Positions 7,903 through 15,313 of a DNA stretch of 22,432 nt are shown here, in pieces. The stretch covers positions 1 to 22,432 of the forward strand of contig CAAGBQ010000124.1 of the NCBI GenBank assembly GCA_900768105.1, written 5' to 3'. The position numbers and the translations under genes are program-made. This DNA is from Oscillospiraceae bacterium (GTDB lineage Bacteria; Bacillota; Clostridia; Oscillospirales; Ruminococcaceae). The notes below the pieces were generated by a model. It was not told the DNA's origin. It searched no databases and worked only from the letters and a program-made list of their open reading frames with translations. The stretch's first letter is position 1. Each line of letters starts with the position of its first letter.

Positions 7903-7914
7903 GCTTTTGAGCAC
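7876..7914. repeat. three copies of the CCGTGCTCA word
   Basis: GTGCTCA cores lie at 7876-7882 (+), and at 7894-7888 and 7914-7908 (minus), each extended to the full 9-mer CCGTGCTCA. The first two form the terminator stem; the third is a spare inverted copy with no partner. Confidence 0.8.
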
Positions 7915-7931
7915 GGGTATTTTTCCGAAAA

Positions 7932-10310
7932 TCAGGCACGAAGCTTTGCGCCAAGCTTCTCAAGCTCCTTGAGTACCTTTGCAACGACTTTGTCACATTC
8001 CTCAACGGTAAGAGTACGGTCCGGCGCGCGGAGAGTCATGGAATAGGCAACGCTCTTTTTGCCCGGTGCAACGGAAGGGCCTTTATAAACATCGAAAAGC
8101 TCCACCTTTTCAAGCAGCTTGCCTGCACCGGCGCAAATCGCCTTTTCAAGGCTTGCGGCGGGGATTTCGTCATTACAGATTATCGCAAGGTCGCGTCCGG
8201 AAGCGGGGAAACGCGGGGTTGGCTTAAACTTCTTTTCCTCAATGCGGTTTGCAAAGATATCCGCAATATCCACGGAGGCAACATATGCACGGGTTCCTAT
8301 TCCGTAGTTATCAAGCACTGCGGGGGCAACCTCGCCGACTACGCCGATTTTCTTTTCGCCGATGGTGATTTCCGCACAACGGCCCGAGTGGAAAGCAGGG
8401 TCGGTTTTAAGGGCGGAATACTCCACGCCCTGAATAGCAAGCTTATTGAATGCTTCGTCAAGTATTCCTTTAAGCGCAAAGAAATCTTCTTTATCACCGA
8501 AGGTTCCCACAATGGCAACCTCGCGCTCATCCGGAAGAATATCCGGCGTTTCCTTCGGCAGATAGACCTTGCCCATTTCGTAAAGTCTGCCGGAAAGGTT
8601 ACGGTTATTGTAGTTACGGGAGATAACCTCAAGCATGGAAGGCACACAGGTCGTGCGCATTACGGAGGTATCCTCGCCGAGAGGATTGGTAATAACAACG
8701 CTGCGGCGCAGCTCGCTGTCCTCCGGAAGATTTATTTTATCATAATATTTCGGGCTGATAAAGCTGTATGTTTCAATTTCATAGCAGCCGTTTGCGCGCA
8801 AAAGCTCGCCAAGGCGTTTTTCAAACTTCTGCTCCGAAGTAAGCCCGCCTTGAGAAGCACCGGTTACTGCGGTGTTCGGAATTACATCATAGCCATAGAA
8901 GCGCGCAATTTCCTCCGCAATGTCCGCCTTGTGGCGGGTATCTCCCGCACGGAAGGACGGAACGGTTATTACATTGCCCTCTACCTTATAGCCGATTTTT
9001 TCAAGTATGGATTTCATTCTATCGGCGGAAATGTTAATTCCGAGGAAGCGGTTTATCCAATCCGGCTGGAACTCGATTGTAAGCGGAGCTTCGTTGACAT
9101 TATCAATATCGATATAGCCGCCGACAACCTCGCCCGCGCCAAGCATTTCCACAAGCTGGCAAGCTCTGTTTACCGCATCCATACACATTCTGGAATCAAG
9201 ACCTTTTTCGTACCTGCCGGAGGATTCCGTTCTCATTCCAAGCTTTTTTGCGGTGATGCGCACGGAAGAGCCGAGGAAGTTTGCGGATTCAAAAACAATG
9301 GTATTTGTATCGTCCTGAATCCCGCTGTATTCGCCGCCCATAACGCCCGCCACGCAGGAAGGCTTTTCCTCATCACAGATTACAAGCATATCGGGGGTAA
9401 GCTTGCGCTCCACTCCGTCAAGGGTGGTTATGCTTTCGCCTTCCTTGGCATTGCGAACAACAATTTTGCCGCCTTTAAGATATTTGTAATCAAAAGCGTG
9501 CATGGGCTGGCCGTATTCAAGCATTACATAGTTTGTAATATCAACAAGGTTATTTATCGGGCGGACCCCGCTTGCGCGGAGGCGCTCGCGCATCCAGCGC
9601 GGCGACGGAGCAATCTTAATATCCTTCACCATTCTTGCAACATAGCGGCGGCAAAGGTTCGGGTTTTTCACCTCTACGGAGAGCATATCGTTTATATTGC
9701 CTTCTTCGTGGCGAACCTTCGGCTCCGGAAGGTGCAGCTCCTTATCAAAGGTTGCCGCTGCCTCTCTTGCAAGACCGATTACGGAAAGGCAGTCCGGACG
9801 GTTTGAGGTTATCTCAAATTCCACGGTAGTATCGTTAATGCCGAGTGCTTCGCGTATGTCATCGCCGGGCTTGCAGCACTCCTGAATTATAAGTATGCCA
9901 TCCTCGATTGCATAAGGGAAATCGTGAACGGTTACGCCAAGCTCCGCAACAGAACACATCATTCCTTCAGAAACAACTCCGCGAAGCTTTCCCTTTTTAA
10001 TTTTAATTCCGTTTGCAAGGGTGGAATTATCAAGAGCAACCGGAACAAGCGCTCCTACAAAAACATTTGTGGCGGCGGTTACAATCTGAACCGTGCGGCC
10101 GCCCACATCCACCTGGCAAATCTGAAGCTTATCCGCATCCGGATGCTTTACGATTTCAAGAATTTTACCGACAACGCAGTTTGTTATATAATCCGCTTCC
10201 TCGGAATAACATTCCACCTTGGAACCGGACATTGTCATGGCGTCGCAGAACTGCTTCGGCGTAACGCCGGTATCAACATAGTCGCCGAGCCATCTTAATG
10301 ACAAATCCAT
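7932..10310 (-). CDS. pheT: phenylalanine--tRNA ligase beta subunit
   Basis: Beta subunit of the alpha2-beta2 PheRS that charges tRNA-Phe. At 792 residues it has full bacterial length. Domain order is visible: an N-terminal EMAP/OB tRNA-binding domain (about 40-150, with VGKILEIVKHPDADKLQICQ), the B3/B4 editing domain (about 210-385, with the NNLVDITNYVMLEYGQPMHAFD segment), B5 (about 405-475), the catalytic-like core (about 480-680) and the C-terminal FDX-ACB anticodon-binding domain (about 700-792, starting PTPRFPASGRDLA). Start ATG 10310 follows AAGAGGT. It lies 21 bases after a 106-codon gene and is transcribed with pheS under the upstream T-box. Confidence 0.98.
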   Translation of the reverse strand: MDLSLRWLGDYVDTGVTPKQFCDAMTMSGSKVECYSEEADYITNCVVGKILEIVKHPDADKLQICQVDVGGRTVQIVTAATNVFVGALVPVALDNSTLANGIKIKKGKLRGVVSEGMMCSVAELGVTVHDFPYAIEDGILIIQECCKPGDDIREALGINDTTVEFEITSNRPDCLSVIGLAREAAATFDKELHLPEPKVRHEEGNINDMLSVEVKNPNLCRRYVARMVKDIKIAPSPRWMRERLRASGVRPINNLVDITNYVMLEYGQPMHAFDYKYLKGGKIVVRNAKEGESITTLDGVERKLTPDMLVICDEEKPSCVAGVMGGEYSGIQDDTNTIVFESANFLGSSVRITAKKLGMRTESSGRYEKGLDSRMCMDAVNRACQLVEMLGAGEVVGGYIDIDNVNEAPLTIEFQPDWINRFLGINISADRMKSILEKIGYKVEGNVITVPSFRAGDTRHKADIAEEIARFYGYDVIPNTAVTGASQGGLTSEQKFEKRLGELLRANGCYEIETYSFISPKYYDKINLPEDSELRRSVVITNPLGEDTSVMRTTCVPSMLEVISRNYNNRNLSGRLYEMGKVYLPKETPDILPDEREVAIVGTFGDKEDFFALKGILDEAFNKLAIQGVEYSALKTDPAFHSGRCAEITIGEKKIGVVGEVAPAVLDNYGIGTRAYVASVDIADIFANRIEEKKFKPTPRFPASGRDLAIICNDEIPAASLEKAICAGAGKLLEKVELFDVYKGPSVAPGKKSVAYSMTLRAPDRTLTVEECDKVVAKVLKELEKLGAKLRA

Positions 10311-10331
10311 TATTTTACCTCTTTTCTGTAA

Positions 10332-10652
10332 TTACTCCTCTATACCGTTTTCCGTAATGCCTTTAAGTATTACGGAAAGCGCAACGCCGTCACCGGCAAG
10401 ACTTTCAAAGGTTTGAGGAGTGATATAATTCTGTATCATCAGCATTTTGAACAGATACACTATGGTATCCGCTTCTTTTGCGGCGGCGGCATATTCGCCG
10501 GCGGATACATCCTTCAGCATTTTAACTGCGCGGTCGCGCAGCTCCGGAGAAATATCCCGCTCCTGATAATCCATAAATGCTTTGCGCTGCATATTAAGGC
10601 ACCGCGCCTGAAAATTCTGTGCCATGCCGAAAATTTCATTTTTATTAGACAT
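10332..10652 (-). CDS. small protein of unknown function between pheS and pheT
   Basis: A 106-residue soluble, mainly helical protein that I do not recognise. No signal peptide, membrane segment or metal motif is visible. The N-terminal half (about 5-40) is rich in Gln, Arg and Met, and residues about 41-85 look like two amphipathic helices around DRAVKMLKDVSAGEYAAAAKEA. It starts 15 bases after the pheS stop with GGGAG upstream of ATG 10652, and ends 21 bases before pheT, so it is almost certainly translated as part of the operon. Position suggests a link to PheRS or simply co-expression; nothing in the sequence decides between these. The two PheRS subunit genes are usually adjacent, so the insertion is unusual. 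Confidence 0.8.
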   Translation of the reverse strand: MSNKNEIFGMAQNFQARCLNMQRKAFMDYQERDISPELRDRAVKMLKDVSAGEYAAAAKEADTIVYLFKMLMIQNYITPQTFESLAGDGVALSVILKGITENGIEE

Positions 10653-10667
10653 AAATCCTACTCCCTA

Positions 10668-11687
10668 TCAGAATTGGTCAAGGAAACGAAGGTCATTTTC
10701 ATAAAGGAGCCGAAGGTCGTTGATTGCAAAGCGGCGCATAACAATGCGCTCCAAACCGATTCCGAAGGCAAAACCGCTGTATTCCTCCGGATCTATGTCA
10801 CAGTTCGCAAGAACCTTCGGGTGGACCATTCCGCAGCCGAGAATTTCTATCCAGCCCTCTCCTTTACAAACCGGACAGCCCGCTCCGTGGCAGTTAAAGC
10901 ACTGGATGTCCATTTCTGCGGAAGGTTCGGTAAACGGGAAGTGGTGCGGGCGGAAGCGAACAACGGAGTCCTCTCCGTAAAGGCGCTTGATGAATATTTC
11001 AAGAGTTCCTTTAAGGTCCGCCATTGTTATGCCCTTGTCTACAACAAGTCCCTCTATCTGATGGAAAAGCGGAGAGTGGGTTGCATCCACCGCGTCGGAA
11101 CGGTAAACACGGCCGGGAGCAATAACCCTGATTGGCGGCTTCTGCTTTTCCATAACGCGCACCTGAACCGGAGAGGTTTGGGTGCGGAGCAACACATTTT
11201 CGGTAATATAGAAGGTGTCCTGCGTATCTCTTGCGGGGTGGTCCTTCGGAAGATTAAGCGCCTCGAAGTTATAATAATCGGTTTCCACCTCCGGACCCTC
11301 TGCGATGGAAAAGCCCATCCCCACAAATATATCCTCAACCTCGTTAAGGACAAGAGAAAGGGGATGTTCCTTTCCGGTAGGGCAAGGCGTACCCGGAAGG
11401 GTCACATCAATGGTTTCCGCGGCAAGCTTTTTTTCAAGCATATGCTGCTTAACATGAGCATCCGCTTCTTTAAGCTCATTTTCAATTTCCGTGCGGATTT
11501 GGTTTGCCATTTGGCCGATAACCGGTCTTTCCTCTGCGGAAAGGCCGCCCATCTGCTTCAGGATTGCCGTAAGCTCGCCTTTTTTTCCAAGGTAGCGAAC
11601 GCGCAGCTCCTCAAGCCCTTTGGAATCCTCCGCTGCGGCAAGCTCCTGCTTTGCCTTTTGGCGAATCTGCTCCAGCAGTTCTTTCAT
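10668..11687 (-). CDS. pheS: phenylalanine--tRNA ligase alpha subunit
   Basis: Catalytic alpha subunit of PheRS, 339 residues. An N-terminal coiled-coil arm (about 1-90, tRNA binding) is followed by the class II core: motif 2 around YRSDAVDATHSPLFHQIEG (195-213), the substrate-binding FTEPSAEMD (252-260) and motif 3 GFAFGIGLERIVM (305-317). A CxxC-x4-CxxC knuckle (Cys263, 266, 271, 274) inside the core is common in clostridial-type PheS. I place the start at ATG 11687, with GGAG upstream, because the open frame beyond it runs into the T-box terminator. Expression is governed by the T-box leader; orf106 and pheT follow. Confidence 0.97.
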   Translation of the reverse strand: MKELLEQIRQKAKQELAAAEDSKGLEELRVRYLGKKGELTAILKQMGGLSAEERPVIGQMANQIRTEIENELKEADAHVKQHMLEKKLAAETIDVTLPGTPCPTGKEHPLSLVLNEVEDIFVGMGFSIAEGPEVETDYYNFEALNLPKDHPARDTQDTFYITENVLLRTQTSPVQVRVMEKQKPPIRVIAPGRVYRSDAVDATHSPLFHQIEGLVVDKGITMADLKGTLEIFIKRLYGEDSVVRFRPHHFPFTEPSAEMDIQCFNCHGAGCPVCKGEGWIEILGCGMVHPKVLANCDIDPEEYSGFAFGIGLERIVMRRFAINDLRLLYENDLRFLDQF

Positions 11688-11764
11688 TACATTCAACTCC
11701 GTTTTCAATAAAATAATAAATCCTTGTTTTGGTTTTTTGCGGAGGACTGCGGAATTTTTTGCAT

Positions 11765-11800
11765 AAAAAAATCTCCGCCCCACCGCAAATTGGGACGAAG
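11765..11800 (-). terminator. T-box leader terminator
   Basis: On the minus strand CTTCGTCCC (11800-11792) pairs, with G-U wobbles, with GGGGCGGAG (11781-11773) and is followed by A and seven T's (down to 11765). It is the alternative to the antiterminator fold. Confidence 0.85.
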
Positions 11801-12047
11801 ACTCAAAAACAAATTCTCCGTGGTACCACCCACCTTCCGAAAAGCAAAAAATTCCGCTTTTCGGCACTCAAAAAGACAGCTAACGGCGTCATCCGTTTTT
11901 GCCTAATCCTTTTCCGTTTCAGCAAAACCGCTCGCAAGTGAACTTCGGGGCATTCCTTCGCAAAAACGGCTTTCAGCCGACGACCGTTTCTCTCTTTTCG
12001 AAGAAAAACGCCCTTACTCTCTTGGTCAAAGCGTTTAAATATATAAC
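11765..12047 (-). ncRNA. T-box leader (Phe-specific) controlling pheS-orf106-pheT
   Basis: tRNA-sensing riboswitch on the minus strand. The conserved antiterminator box reads GGGTGGTACCACGG (around 11834-11818), with TGGT complementary to the ACCA end of tRNA-Phe. Upstream, the stem I region has the AAGAGAGTA-type element (about 12023-12013) and a specifier-loop-like GAAGTTCAC in which TTC (11942-11940) is the Phe codon. The terminator stem follows. Uncharged tRNA-Phe should favour antitermination. The 5' end is set by the promoter at 12083-12055. Specifier choice is my reading of the stem I context and agrees with the downstream gene. Confidence 0.93.
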
Positions 12048-12054
12048 ATAAAGG

Positions 12055-12083
12055 ATAATAACACATTAAAAACTTTTTTTCAA
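12055..12083 (-). promoter_or_regulatory. promoter of the pheS T-box transcript
   Basis: On the minus strand TTGAAA (12083-12078) and TATTAT (12060-12055) are 17 bases apart. The expected start is near 12047, giving a leader of about 360 bases before pheS. Confidence 0.7.
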
Positions 12084-12094
12084 GCCTTTTTCGA

Positions 12095-12122
12095 TTGAAA
12101 AATACGGAAAATGCAGTATAAT
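12095..12122 (+). promoter_or_regulatory. promoter for nnr
   Basis: TTGAAA (12095-12100), a 16-base spacer and TATAAT (12117-12122) precede nnr by about 55 bases. It is back to back with the pheS promoter, the two -35 elements being 11 bases apart. Confidence 0.75.
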
Positions 12123-12177
12123 TAGAGCAGAAATATTTTATTACCCTTTGCTTTGGCTTTGCCGGAAAGGAGAAAGC

Positions 12178-13716
12178 ATGAAGATATTCACAATCCCACA
12201 GATGAAAAAGGCGGAGCGTCTTTCCGATGAAATGGGCGTTACATATCAGCGGCTTATGGAAAACGCGGGCTGCGCCGCCGCAGCATATATTCGCAAGCGC
12301 CTGCGCAGCATAGTAGGCAAAAACTTTATGATTTTCTGCGGAAGCGGAAATAACGGCGGCGACGGTTTTGTTGTTGCGCGTAAGGTTTTTGAGGAAGGCG
12401 CAAATGTAATCGTCGTCCTTTGCGGCGGAACGCCGCGCACGGATGAGGCAAAATATATGTATAACTGCATACTGGAGGCAGGCATAACCATTCTTGACTG
12501 GACCGCGGACAGAAGCAAGATTGACGAATTTATCGGCGGCGCGGATATTATAATCGACGCGCTTTTCGGTACGGGCTTTTCCGGAGAATTCCGTCCGCCC
12601 TTCGGCGAAATTGCGGCAACAATAAATTCTTCCTCCGCGCTTAAAATATCTCTTGATATTGCAAGCGGAGTAAACGCCGCCACCGGCGAAGCCGCCGCCG
12701 GAGCGGTTCGCGCCGCATTTACCGTTGCCTTTGATGCGCAAAAACCCGGCCACCTGCTTCTTCCCGGAAGGGAATTCTGCGGAAAAACCGCGGAGGTCGA
12801 TATAGGCATCCCGCACGAGGTGCTTGACGAAATTCCACCCACCTGCTTCTGCGCCGATGAAGATATGGTTTTTTCCTCAATACGCAGACGGCCGCGCGCC
12901 TCCCACAAAGGAACCTTCGGGAAGCTGCTTTGCATAACCGGAAGCGCAAATTTTCCCGGCGCCGCGGCAATAAGCGCCGCCGGCGCGCTCCGCATGGGCG
13001 CCGGAATTGTTACCGTTGCCACAACGGAGCGTGTGCAAAGCCTTATTGCGCCGGTAATTCCGGAAGCAACTTTTTTGCCGCTTCCCGCAAATAAAGACGG
13101 CGGAATCTCCGCTTCTGCGGCGGAAGCTCTGCTTCCGGCAATCAAACGCGCCTCCGCCGTACTTATCGGCTGCGGGCTTGGCTGCACGGAGGATTCCGCC
13201 GCCCTCGTAAAATTCGTTATAAATGCGGCGGAATGTCCGCTTATCATCGACGCGGACGCGCTCAATTCCATATGCGGTGAACCGGATGTACTTCTCGCCG
13301 CCGCCAAAACGCCGATTATCACGCCTCATATGGGTGAAATGGCGCGCCTTTGCAAAAAGCCGCCGGAGGAAATTTCGGCGGCCCGCACGGAGATTGCCTC
13401 CGATTTTTCCGCACGGTATAACTGCGTGCTTGTGCTGAAGGATTCTTCTACGGTGATTGCTTCGCCGAACGGCGACATTTTCTTTAATACCACCGGAAAT
13501 CCGGGGCTTTCAAAGGGCGGAAGCGGCGATTTGCTTGCGGGCATGATAGCTTCTCTTTCCGCCCAGGGCTTTATCGAAACCGCAAGCGCGGTCTGCGGAG
13601 TTTATCTACATGGTCTTGCGGCGGACAAAGCCGCAGAAAATCTTTCCGAATACGGTATGCTTCCTACGGATATTCCAACCTATCTCTGCCGCATACTTGC
13701 TTCTCACGAGCTTTAA
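12178..13716 (+). CDS. nnr: bifunctional NAD(P)H-hydrate epimerase / ADP-dependent dehydratase
   Basis: Metabolite repair enzyme that epimerises and dehydrates damaged NAD(P)H hydrates back to NAD(P)H. It has 512 residues with two domains. The YjeF_N epimerase (about 1-210) contains FCGSGNNGGDGFVVAR (53-68) and the IDALFGTG segment. The ribokinase-like YjeF_C dehydratase (about 225-505) has KGTFGKLLCITGSANFPGAA, IIDADALN, ITPHMGEMARL and the nucleotide-binding TGNPGLSKGGSGDLLAGM. The start is ATG 12178 because of AAGGAGA just before it; an in-frame ATG at 12148 overlaps the promoter leader and lacks a ribosome binding site. It is divergent from pheS with its own promoter. Confidence 0.96.
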   Translation: MKIFTIPQMKKAERLSDEMGVTYQRLMENAGCAAAAYIRKRLRSIVGKNFMIFCGSGNNGGDGFVVARKVFEEGANVIVVLCGGTPRTDEAKYMYNCILEAGITILDWTADRSKIDEFIGGADIIIDALFGTGFSGEFRPPFGEIAATINSSSALKISLDIASGVNAATGEAAAGAVRAAFTVAFDAQKPGHLLLPGREFCGKTAEVDIGIPHEVLDEIPPTCFCADEDMVFSSIRRRPRASHKGTFGKLLCITGSANFPGAAAISAAGALRMGAGIVTVATTERVQSLIAPVIPEATFLPLPANKDGGISASAAEALLPAIKRASAVLIGCGLGCTEDSAALVKFVINAAECPLIIDADALNSICGEPDVLLAAAKTPIITPHMGEMARLCKKPPEEISAARTEIASDFSARYNCVLVLKDSSTVIASPNGDIFFNTTGNPGLSKGGSGDLLAGMIASLSAQGFIETASAVCGVYLHGLAADKAAENLSEYGMLPTDIPTYLCRILASHEL

Positions 13717-13726
13717 AAAAACGCGG

Positions 13727-13755
13727 TTATATTTTCCTCCGCCGCGGAGTATAAT
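13727..13755 (+). promoter_or_regulatory. candidate promoter for lipoprotein at 13792
   Basis: A perfect TATAAT (13750-13755) has a weak -35 (TTATAT, 13727-13732) 17 bases upstream, just after the nnr stop codon. Confidence 0.45.
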
Positions 13756-13791
13756 TGCAATGCCGATTATACCGTGGCGGAGGATTTTTGT

Positions 13792-14316
13792 ATGCAGAAG
13801 AATACCGTGCTCAAAGCCGTGCTCATTATTTCAATACTTGTGCTTGCCGCGTGCTCAAAGGCTCCGTCCTTGAGCACGGAGGACATTGCTGCCGCATATT
13901 CCGGCGATTTTGCCTGCTCCGCCGCAATTTTGGCGGAGGATGACCGCTTTTCCGTAGATATTGAAAAAAGCGGCGGCAAAATCGTCTTTACCGTAACCGA
14001 ACCGGAGAATATGGCGGGGCTTTGTGCTGTTTTTGACGGCGCCGCCGCGGAATTTTCTTTCGGAGAGATTTCCGCGGCATTTTCCTTCGGCGATATTCCC
14101 GCCGCCGCGCCCGCAAAGCTTTTTTACGGCGCGGCGCAGGCACTTTCGCTTCCGGACGGAATATCCCTGAACATAGAACAGACCCGTGCCGTCGCAAGGT
14201 GCGACGGCTTTTCCGCGGAGCTTGATAAAAGCGGGCTTGCTCTTGTGCGTCTTTCCTTTCCGGAGCAAAACACGGTGTTTGAAATAGAAAATTTCAGATT
14301 TATCGAAAAAAGTTGA
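13792..14316 (+). CDS. small lipoprotein of unknown function
   Basis: Predicted 174-residue lipoprotein. Its signal peptide ends in a perfect lipobox, LAAC, with Cys21. The mature part consists of alternating beta-rich segments rich in Ala, Phe and Ser (for example AAFSFGDIPAAAPAKLFYG), reminiscent of small clostridial lipoproteins of unknown role; I recognise no named family. The start is ATG 13792 with GCGGAGGA at 7-base spacing; an in-frame GTG at 13774 would place that Shine-Dalgarno inside the gene. Four copies of the GTGCTCA core fall within its first 86 bases, in the signal peptide and early mature region, forcing CTC and TTG leucine codons where CTT is usual in this window. Confidence 0.82.
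   Translation: MQKNTVLKAVLIISILVLAACSKAPSLSTEDIAAAYSGDFACSAAILAEDDRFSVDIEKSGGKIVFTVTEPENMAGLCAVFDGAAAEFSFGEISAAFSFGDIPAAAPAKLFYGAAQALSLPDGISLNIEQTRAVARCDGFSAELDKSGLALVRLSFPEQNTVFEIENFRFIEKS
13807..13877. repeat. cluster of four GTGCTCA words
   Basis: Copies lie at 13807-13813, 13819-13825 and 13851-13857 (+) and 13877-13871 (minus). Three carry the full 9-mer CCGTGCTCA. All are inside coding DNA for the lipoprotein signal peptide region. Confidence 0.8.
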
Positions 14317-14325
14317 AAAAATCTC

Positions 14326-14354
14326 TTGCATTTTTAAAGGCAATCGGTTATAAT
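14326..14354 (+). promoter_or_regulatory. promoter for tRNA-Val
   Basis: TTGCAT (14326-14331), a 17-base spacer and a perfect TATAAT (14349-14354) lie 15 bases before the tRNA 5' end. Confidence 0.8.
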
Positions 14355-14369
14355 AACCCTTGCTGATAT

Positions 14370-14445
14370 GGACGGTTAGCTCAGCTGGTAGAGCTTCCGC
14401 TTGACGTGCGGAAGGTCAGGGATTCGAGTTCCTTACCGTCCACCA
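14370..14445 (+). tRNA. tRNA-Val(GAC)
   Basis: A 76-base cloverleaf. The acceptor GGACGGT/ACCGTCC pairs perfectly. The D stem is GCTC/GAGC, and the anticodon stem TCCGC/GCGGA has loop TTGACGT, giving anticodon GAC (14402-14404) after U33. The T arm AGGGA-TTCGAGT-TCCTT contains one G-U pair. Discriminator A and the CCA end are encoded. It reads GUC and GUU valine codons. It has its own promoter and terminator, so it is a single-gene transcript. Confidence 0.96.
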
Positions 14446-14446
14446 T

Positions 14447-14482
14447 AAACACCGCAGTTTGTACGAGCTGCGGTGTTTTTTT
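14447..14482 (+). terminator. terminator after tRNA-Val
   Basis: A stem AAACACCGCAG/CTGCGGTGTTT (14447-14478) with a 10-base loop continues into a T-run to 14482. It begins two bases after the tRNA. Confidence 0.92.
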
Positions 14483-14494
14483 GTGTTTACGGTA

Positions 14495-14523
14495 TTGCGA
14501 TGGCGGAAAAAGCATGCTATAAT
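14495..14523 (+). promoter_or_regulatory. promoter for ATC-hydrolase-like gene
   Basis: TTGCGA (14495-14500), a 17-base spacer and a perfect TATAAT (14518-14523) lie 33 bases before the start codon at 14556. Confidence 0.65.
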
Positions 14524-14555
14524 TCAGTTAAGGTAATTGAACTTGAGGCGATATT

Positions 14556-15161
14556 ATGGAAAAATACATTAAAAGCTATACAAAGCTTTTCTGCGATGCC
14601 CTTTCGGAAAATCGTATTCCGGATACAGAAGACTGTGCCCGCGCTTATGCACGCCGCCTTAAAGAAATGTATTCCTCCGAGGATTTTCGCAGCTTCAATA
14701 TTTATCCCACCATTGATACTTACAAGGTTTTCGCCGTCATTGCAATGTGTCTGGAGCTTTCGGAATACGGCTTTTCCGATGATGAAATAATTGATTTTAT
14801 CAACAAGGTATTCCGCCGCCTCAAGCGGCTTTTCGGCGCGCTTGAAAAGATAATAGACTCCCTGCCCTGCTGTTATACCGTTGCGAAAAGGTGGAATCTT
14901 TCCGACCACGCAAGCCGAGTAAAGGACGGCAGCATAACCTACGATACATTCACCGTAGAGGACAGCCGTATCGAATACCGCATTTCAAAATGTATGTATG
15001 TGGAAATGTTTGCTCACTACGGCATCCGCCGCCTGTGCAAGGTTTTTTGCATAAGCGACGAGCAAGCCTATTCCAATCTTACACGGCATATCAAATTCAT
15101 CCGCCATTCCGACCTTTCCGACGGCGGCTCCTGCCACGATGAAATTATCAGGGTCAAATAA
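14556..15161 (+). CDS. L-2-amino-thiazoline-4-carboxylate hydrolase-like protein
   Basis: Predicted 201-residue cytoplasmic protein resembling the ATC hydrolase family (Pfam ATC_hydrolase), many of whose members have unproven roles. Supporting features are an N-terminal helical region (1-110), a central segment with CMYVEMFAHYGIRRLCKVFC (about 147-166), which in the family carries a conserved Cys-x-Tyr and a final Cys, the following ISDEQAYSNLT with the conserved D, and the C-terminal glycine pair-Cys motif (SDGGSCHDEII), typical of the family's closing GG-x-x-C-x-F strand though Phe is replaced by Glu. Start ATG 14556 has only a weak GAGGCG upstream. It has its own promoter and terminator. 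Family assignment is from motif memory and moderate in certainty; true ATC hydrolase activity is less certain. Confidence 0.72.
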   Translation: MEKYIKSYTKLFCDALSENRIPDTEDCARAYARRLKEMYSSEDFRSFNIYPTIDTYKVFAVIAMCLELSEYGFSDDEIIDFINKVFRRLKRLFGALEKIIDSLPCCYTVAKRWNLSDHASRVKDGSITYDTFTVEDSRIEYRISKCMYVEMFAHYGIRRLCKVFCISDEQAYSNLTRHIKFIRHSDLSDGGSCHDEIIRVK

Positions 15162-15183
15162 TTTTTTCCCGAACGCTTTACTC

Positions 15184-15229
15184 AAAAGCAGCAAAAATGC
15201 GGTTTGCACCGCCATTTTTGCTGCTTTTT
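15184..15229 (+). terminator. terminator after ATC-hydrolase-like gene
   Basis: A long imperfect stem AGCAGCAAAAATG-CGG/CCG-CCATTTTTGCTGCT (from 15187), with a short loop around 15203-15208, is followed by TTTT near 15229. Confidence 0.85.
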
Positions 15230-15244
15230 GCATTAAAAAAATCA

Positions 15245-15273
15245 TTGACTTTAAAGTGTTAGCGTGTTAAAAT
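15245..15273 (+). promoter_or_regulatory. promoter for asnA
   Basis: TTGACT (15245-15250), a 17-base spacer and TAAAAT (15268-15273) lie about 40 bases before the GTG start of asnA. Confidence 0.75.
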
Positions 15274-15313
15274 CTGCTTATTATTTATCACGGAAAAAAG
15301 GAGGCAAATTCGT

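Noticed and set aside
8388..9806. Long antisense open frame of 472 codons inside pheT
   Set aside because: It is a shadow of pheT. In this genome TTA, CTA and TCA codons are rare, so the opposite strand has few stops. The translation has no family features, ribosome binding site or promoter.
10864..10901. Cys-rich knuckle in PheS as an unusual insertion
   Set aside because: A CxxC-x4-CxxC element before the GWIEILGCGM segment is, to my knowledge, ordinary in Firmicutes PheS.
11466..11689. That PheS lacks an N-terminal part or starts further upstream
   Set aside because: The coiled-coil arm is present from ATG 11687, total length 339 is normal, and upstream codons are T-box leader.
13774..13794. 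GTG start at 13774 for the lipoprotein
   Set aside because: It would put the Shine-Dalgarno sequence inside the gene; ATG 13792 has correct spacing and gives a standard signal peptide.
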